Source: Hippasteria phrygiana
Lineage: Eukaryota > Echinodermata > Asteroidea > Valvatida > Goniasteridae
NCBI GenBank assembly: GCA_037893225.1
Contig: JAZGUH010000113.1
Location: 2,294,001-2,358,000, forward strand
Length of the DNA: 64,000 bases
Reading direction: 5' to 3'
Part shown: positions 62,269 through 64,000 of the stretch, one piece after another
Layout of the letters: each line of letters opens with the position of its first letter
Numbering within the stretch: the stretch's first letter is position 1
Translations under genes and position numbers: made by a program
Notes under the pieces: generated by a model
What the model saw: the letters and a program-made list of their open reading frames with translations, nothing else
Database searches by the model: none
What the model was told of the DNA's origin: nothing

Positions 62269-63217
62269 GTTAGTTTATTTTGTTGCTATTAAGCTTACAT
62301 GTATTTGACAGCCTAATCTTTTGAGATTGTTTCACTCCAGAAGGTACATGTATGTGAGATCTGAAGGTAGCATTCTAGATGCACCATTTTATGTGCTGTG
62401 CTCATATAGCTTGCACCACTCTACTCCATTTTAGTATTGTGCATGTAGATGGCAACAAATTGTTGGAAGTGATTGTAAACCCATGGAGAAAGATTTGGAA
62501 GGAGTTAAAACAGTATGACTTCAGAGGGACATTTTTTGCTGCCACTGGCAAATTTACGAACAATGGAACAATTTAAATTACATGCAGCCTGTGCGCCTTG
62601 TATTTAGTTTCTGCAAATATGGAAAAGCAAACCAATTATTAAACCCAAATTTCACTTTTGGACACAATTGGACACACATAAGGCATGTTTGATATGTTTC
62701 ATCGAGGAATGATGGTACATTCAAGCCTTTGTTTTGCCATCGGAAACTGTCAGAAAAGGGTTTATGACAAAAACATGGCACTCAATTTTTCAAGATAAAA
62801 AACGTGCTTCCTTTCATTAAAATGACCGTAACTTTACCTTTCCAGCTGCACAAGATCCCCTAAAAGGAACAAAAAATGAAGTAATAATACGCCTCCTATT
62901 AAAGGTTTAGTTACTCCACGGTGAAGAGCAGGGACTTTCATGAGGCAGTGGGTTACCGGCAAATTGGTGGCAGTGAACACTACACAAAGGCTAGCAGAGA
63001 TTTTGTGTGCAGTGTCGATTGTTCTTATTCTCGTATTCTTCCTCTATTGTAAATCTGATACAGAAGTTCATTTTTTTGGTTAGAACACGTGCATTTCTAA
63101 AATTGTTTTGGTTTGTGATAAGCATCATTGGAATTCTAAATCTGCATCATCTTAAATTTTAAGATATATTACAGTAAAATAGGCAATATTTCTCCTATGA
63201 AATAATAAAGTTAATTC
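62269..63217. other. Intron after exon j, no gene
   Basis: No exon encoding the second half of the Walker A motif (CGKT) was found here or to the end of the window. Confidence 0.55.
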
Positions 63218-63452
63218 GAGAGCTTATTTTATAAAGTCCTGTCTAGCCTGCAAGGTGGCACTTTTCTAGAAGTCATCGCTGGGGGAAGTAAACAAATCTT
63301 ACGTCATAGGACAGGGTCTCCTTTTGTGCCTAGTACTGCACATAAAAGGGGATTCTGTCTTGTGATGTCAGATTTGTTTTTTGCCACCCAGCAACGACTT
63401 TTGGACAAATGACACCTTGTGGGTTAGACAGGACTTGATAAAATAAGCTCTC
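63218..63452. mobile_element. Fold-back MITE (235 bp hairpin)
   Basis: Almost the whole segment is self-complementary. It opens GAGAGCTTATTTTATAAAGT, then CCTGTCTA, AACAAATC and ACAG, and closes with the mirror TAGACAGGACTTGATAAAAT and AAGCTCTC. Class and target duplication could not be determined. Confidence 0.8.
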
Positions 63453-64000
63453 AAATGAACTTGGTTTTTTATTTCATGGCAGAAATAATTGCCTGTTTTA
63501 TTGTAATATACCTTGATCTAAATAAAAGTACAAAATGATGCAGATTTCTCTCGGCAATCAACATCTTCTTTAAATAATGTGCAGTGAAAATGTAATGTGG
63601 GGATGGATGCAATTCTAAAATAAACCTTATGTTTATTTTTACTTTATAGACTTTTCTACAAGCTTCATAAAGATTGTCTATCAGTGCAGAAATATTGCAC
63701 ATGATTTCATTTTCATCTCCAGTTCATCACTACGTTTGAATGATTCGGTAGGGTAAAACTACTGTACTACATGCTAATGTGTGATGCAAAGGGAACTAAG
63801 AAATCAAAGTTGCTACACTTCATTTGGGGAATGAAGGAAGTTATATTGTTATTTTTTTCAATGCCTTTTCCAAAGAGTAATGTTCCTCTGTGTTGTAATT
63901 CATCTATCCAATTTTGAACTTTGTATCTGGGAATCATTTTACTGACTTTGTTACATATCACATTCTAATAAGGTCATTGTGAAGGGAAGTTTATAAGGCT
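63453..64000. other. Intron, no gene recognised
   Basis: AT-rich sequence to the window edge; no splice-site-bounded NSF exon seen. Confidence 0.5.

Overview
This is animal genomic DNA, AT-rich and dense with transposons. It carries part of one host gene on the + strand, the gene for N-ethylmaleimide-sensitive factor (NSF, the SNARE-disassembling AAA+ ATPase). Ten small coding exons lie between 4788 and 62268. Their reading phases join without a break into about 231 residues covering most of the N domain, the linker and the start of the D1 ATPase domain, where the window stops within the Walker A motif. The first exon(s) and everything after GPPG are not seen. The introns are large (about 1 to 21 kb) and are packed with mobile DNA. 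DIRS, Crypton-type, Gypsy, Kolobok-like, CMC-like and hAT-like elements, together with abundant TACATG arrays, suggest a marine invertebrate, probably a deuterostome (echinoderm, hemichordate or lancelet). I cannot name the species.

Layout. 0-4.8 kb: a 165-bp direct repeat pair, a transposon end and a hAT-like element, then the first visible NSF exon. 4.9-6.5 kb: an intronic repeat with AGGTCA motifs and a TTAA-type MITE. 6.6-12.7 kb: a DIRS-type tyrosine-recombinase retrotransposon with both inverted ends and the internal complementary region, itself interrupted by a 1.9-kb insertion. 13-16 kb: tRNA-derived SINEs and a minus-strand LINE interrupted by a Kolobok-like MITE. 16.75 kb: exon. 18.6-25.5 kb: two copies, in opposite orientation, of an unusual 1.15-kb double-palindrome element, with a second rearranged DIRS copy between them. 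27.0 kb: exon. 28.1-30.2 kb: a hAT-like element with an exact 8-bp target duplication. 32.6-34.1 kb: a SINE split by a CMC-like element. 36.5-48.2 kb: an AGGTCA repeat block split by a complete but dead 10.8-kb Gypsy retrotransposon (5-bp target duplication). That Gypsy copy contains a MITE (which contains a SINE) and a Crypton-like tyrosine recombinase gene. 48.5-64 kb: seven more NSF exons among a pogo/mariner-like element, a third DIRS remnant, a hAT-like element and hairpin MITEs.

Most interesting observation. Paired copies of repeats in this window differ repeatedly by a clean insertion of CATGTA (or multiples and near-variants) exactly at a TA dinucleotide, turning TA into TACATGTA. At least six cases can be read by direct copy-to-copy comparison, and one repeat site carries three different versions. 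This gives a route for birth of the TACATG arrays that litter the window. It resembles repeated TA-targeted insertion and excision leaving CA/TG footprints. A TA-flanked element with CAGT...ACTG ends is present at 48.9-50.2 kb.
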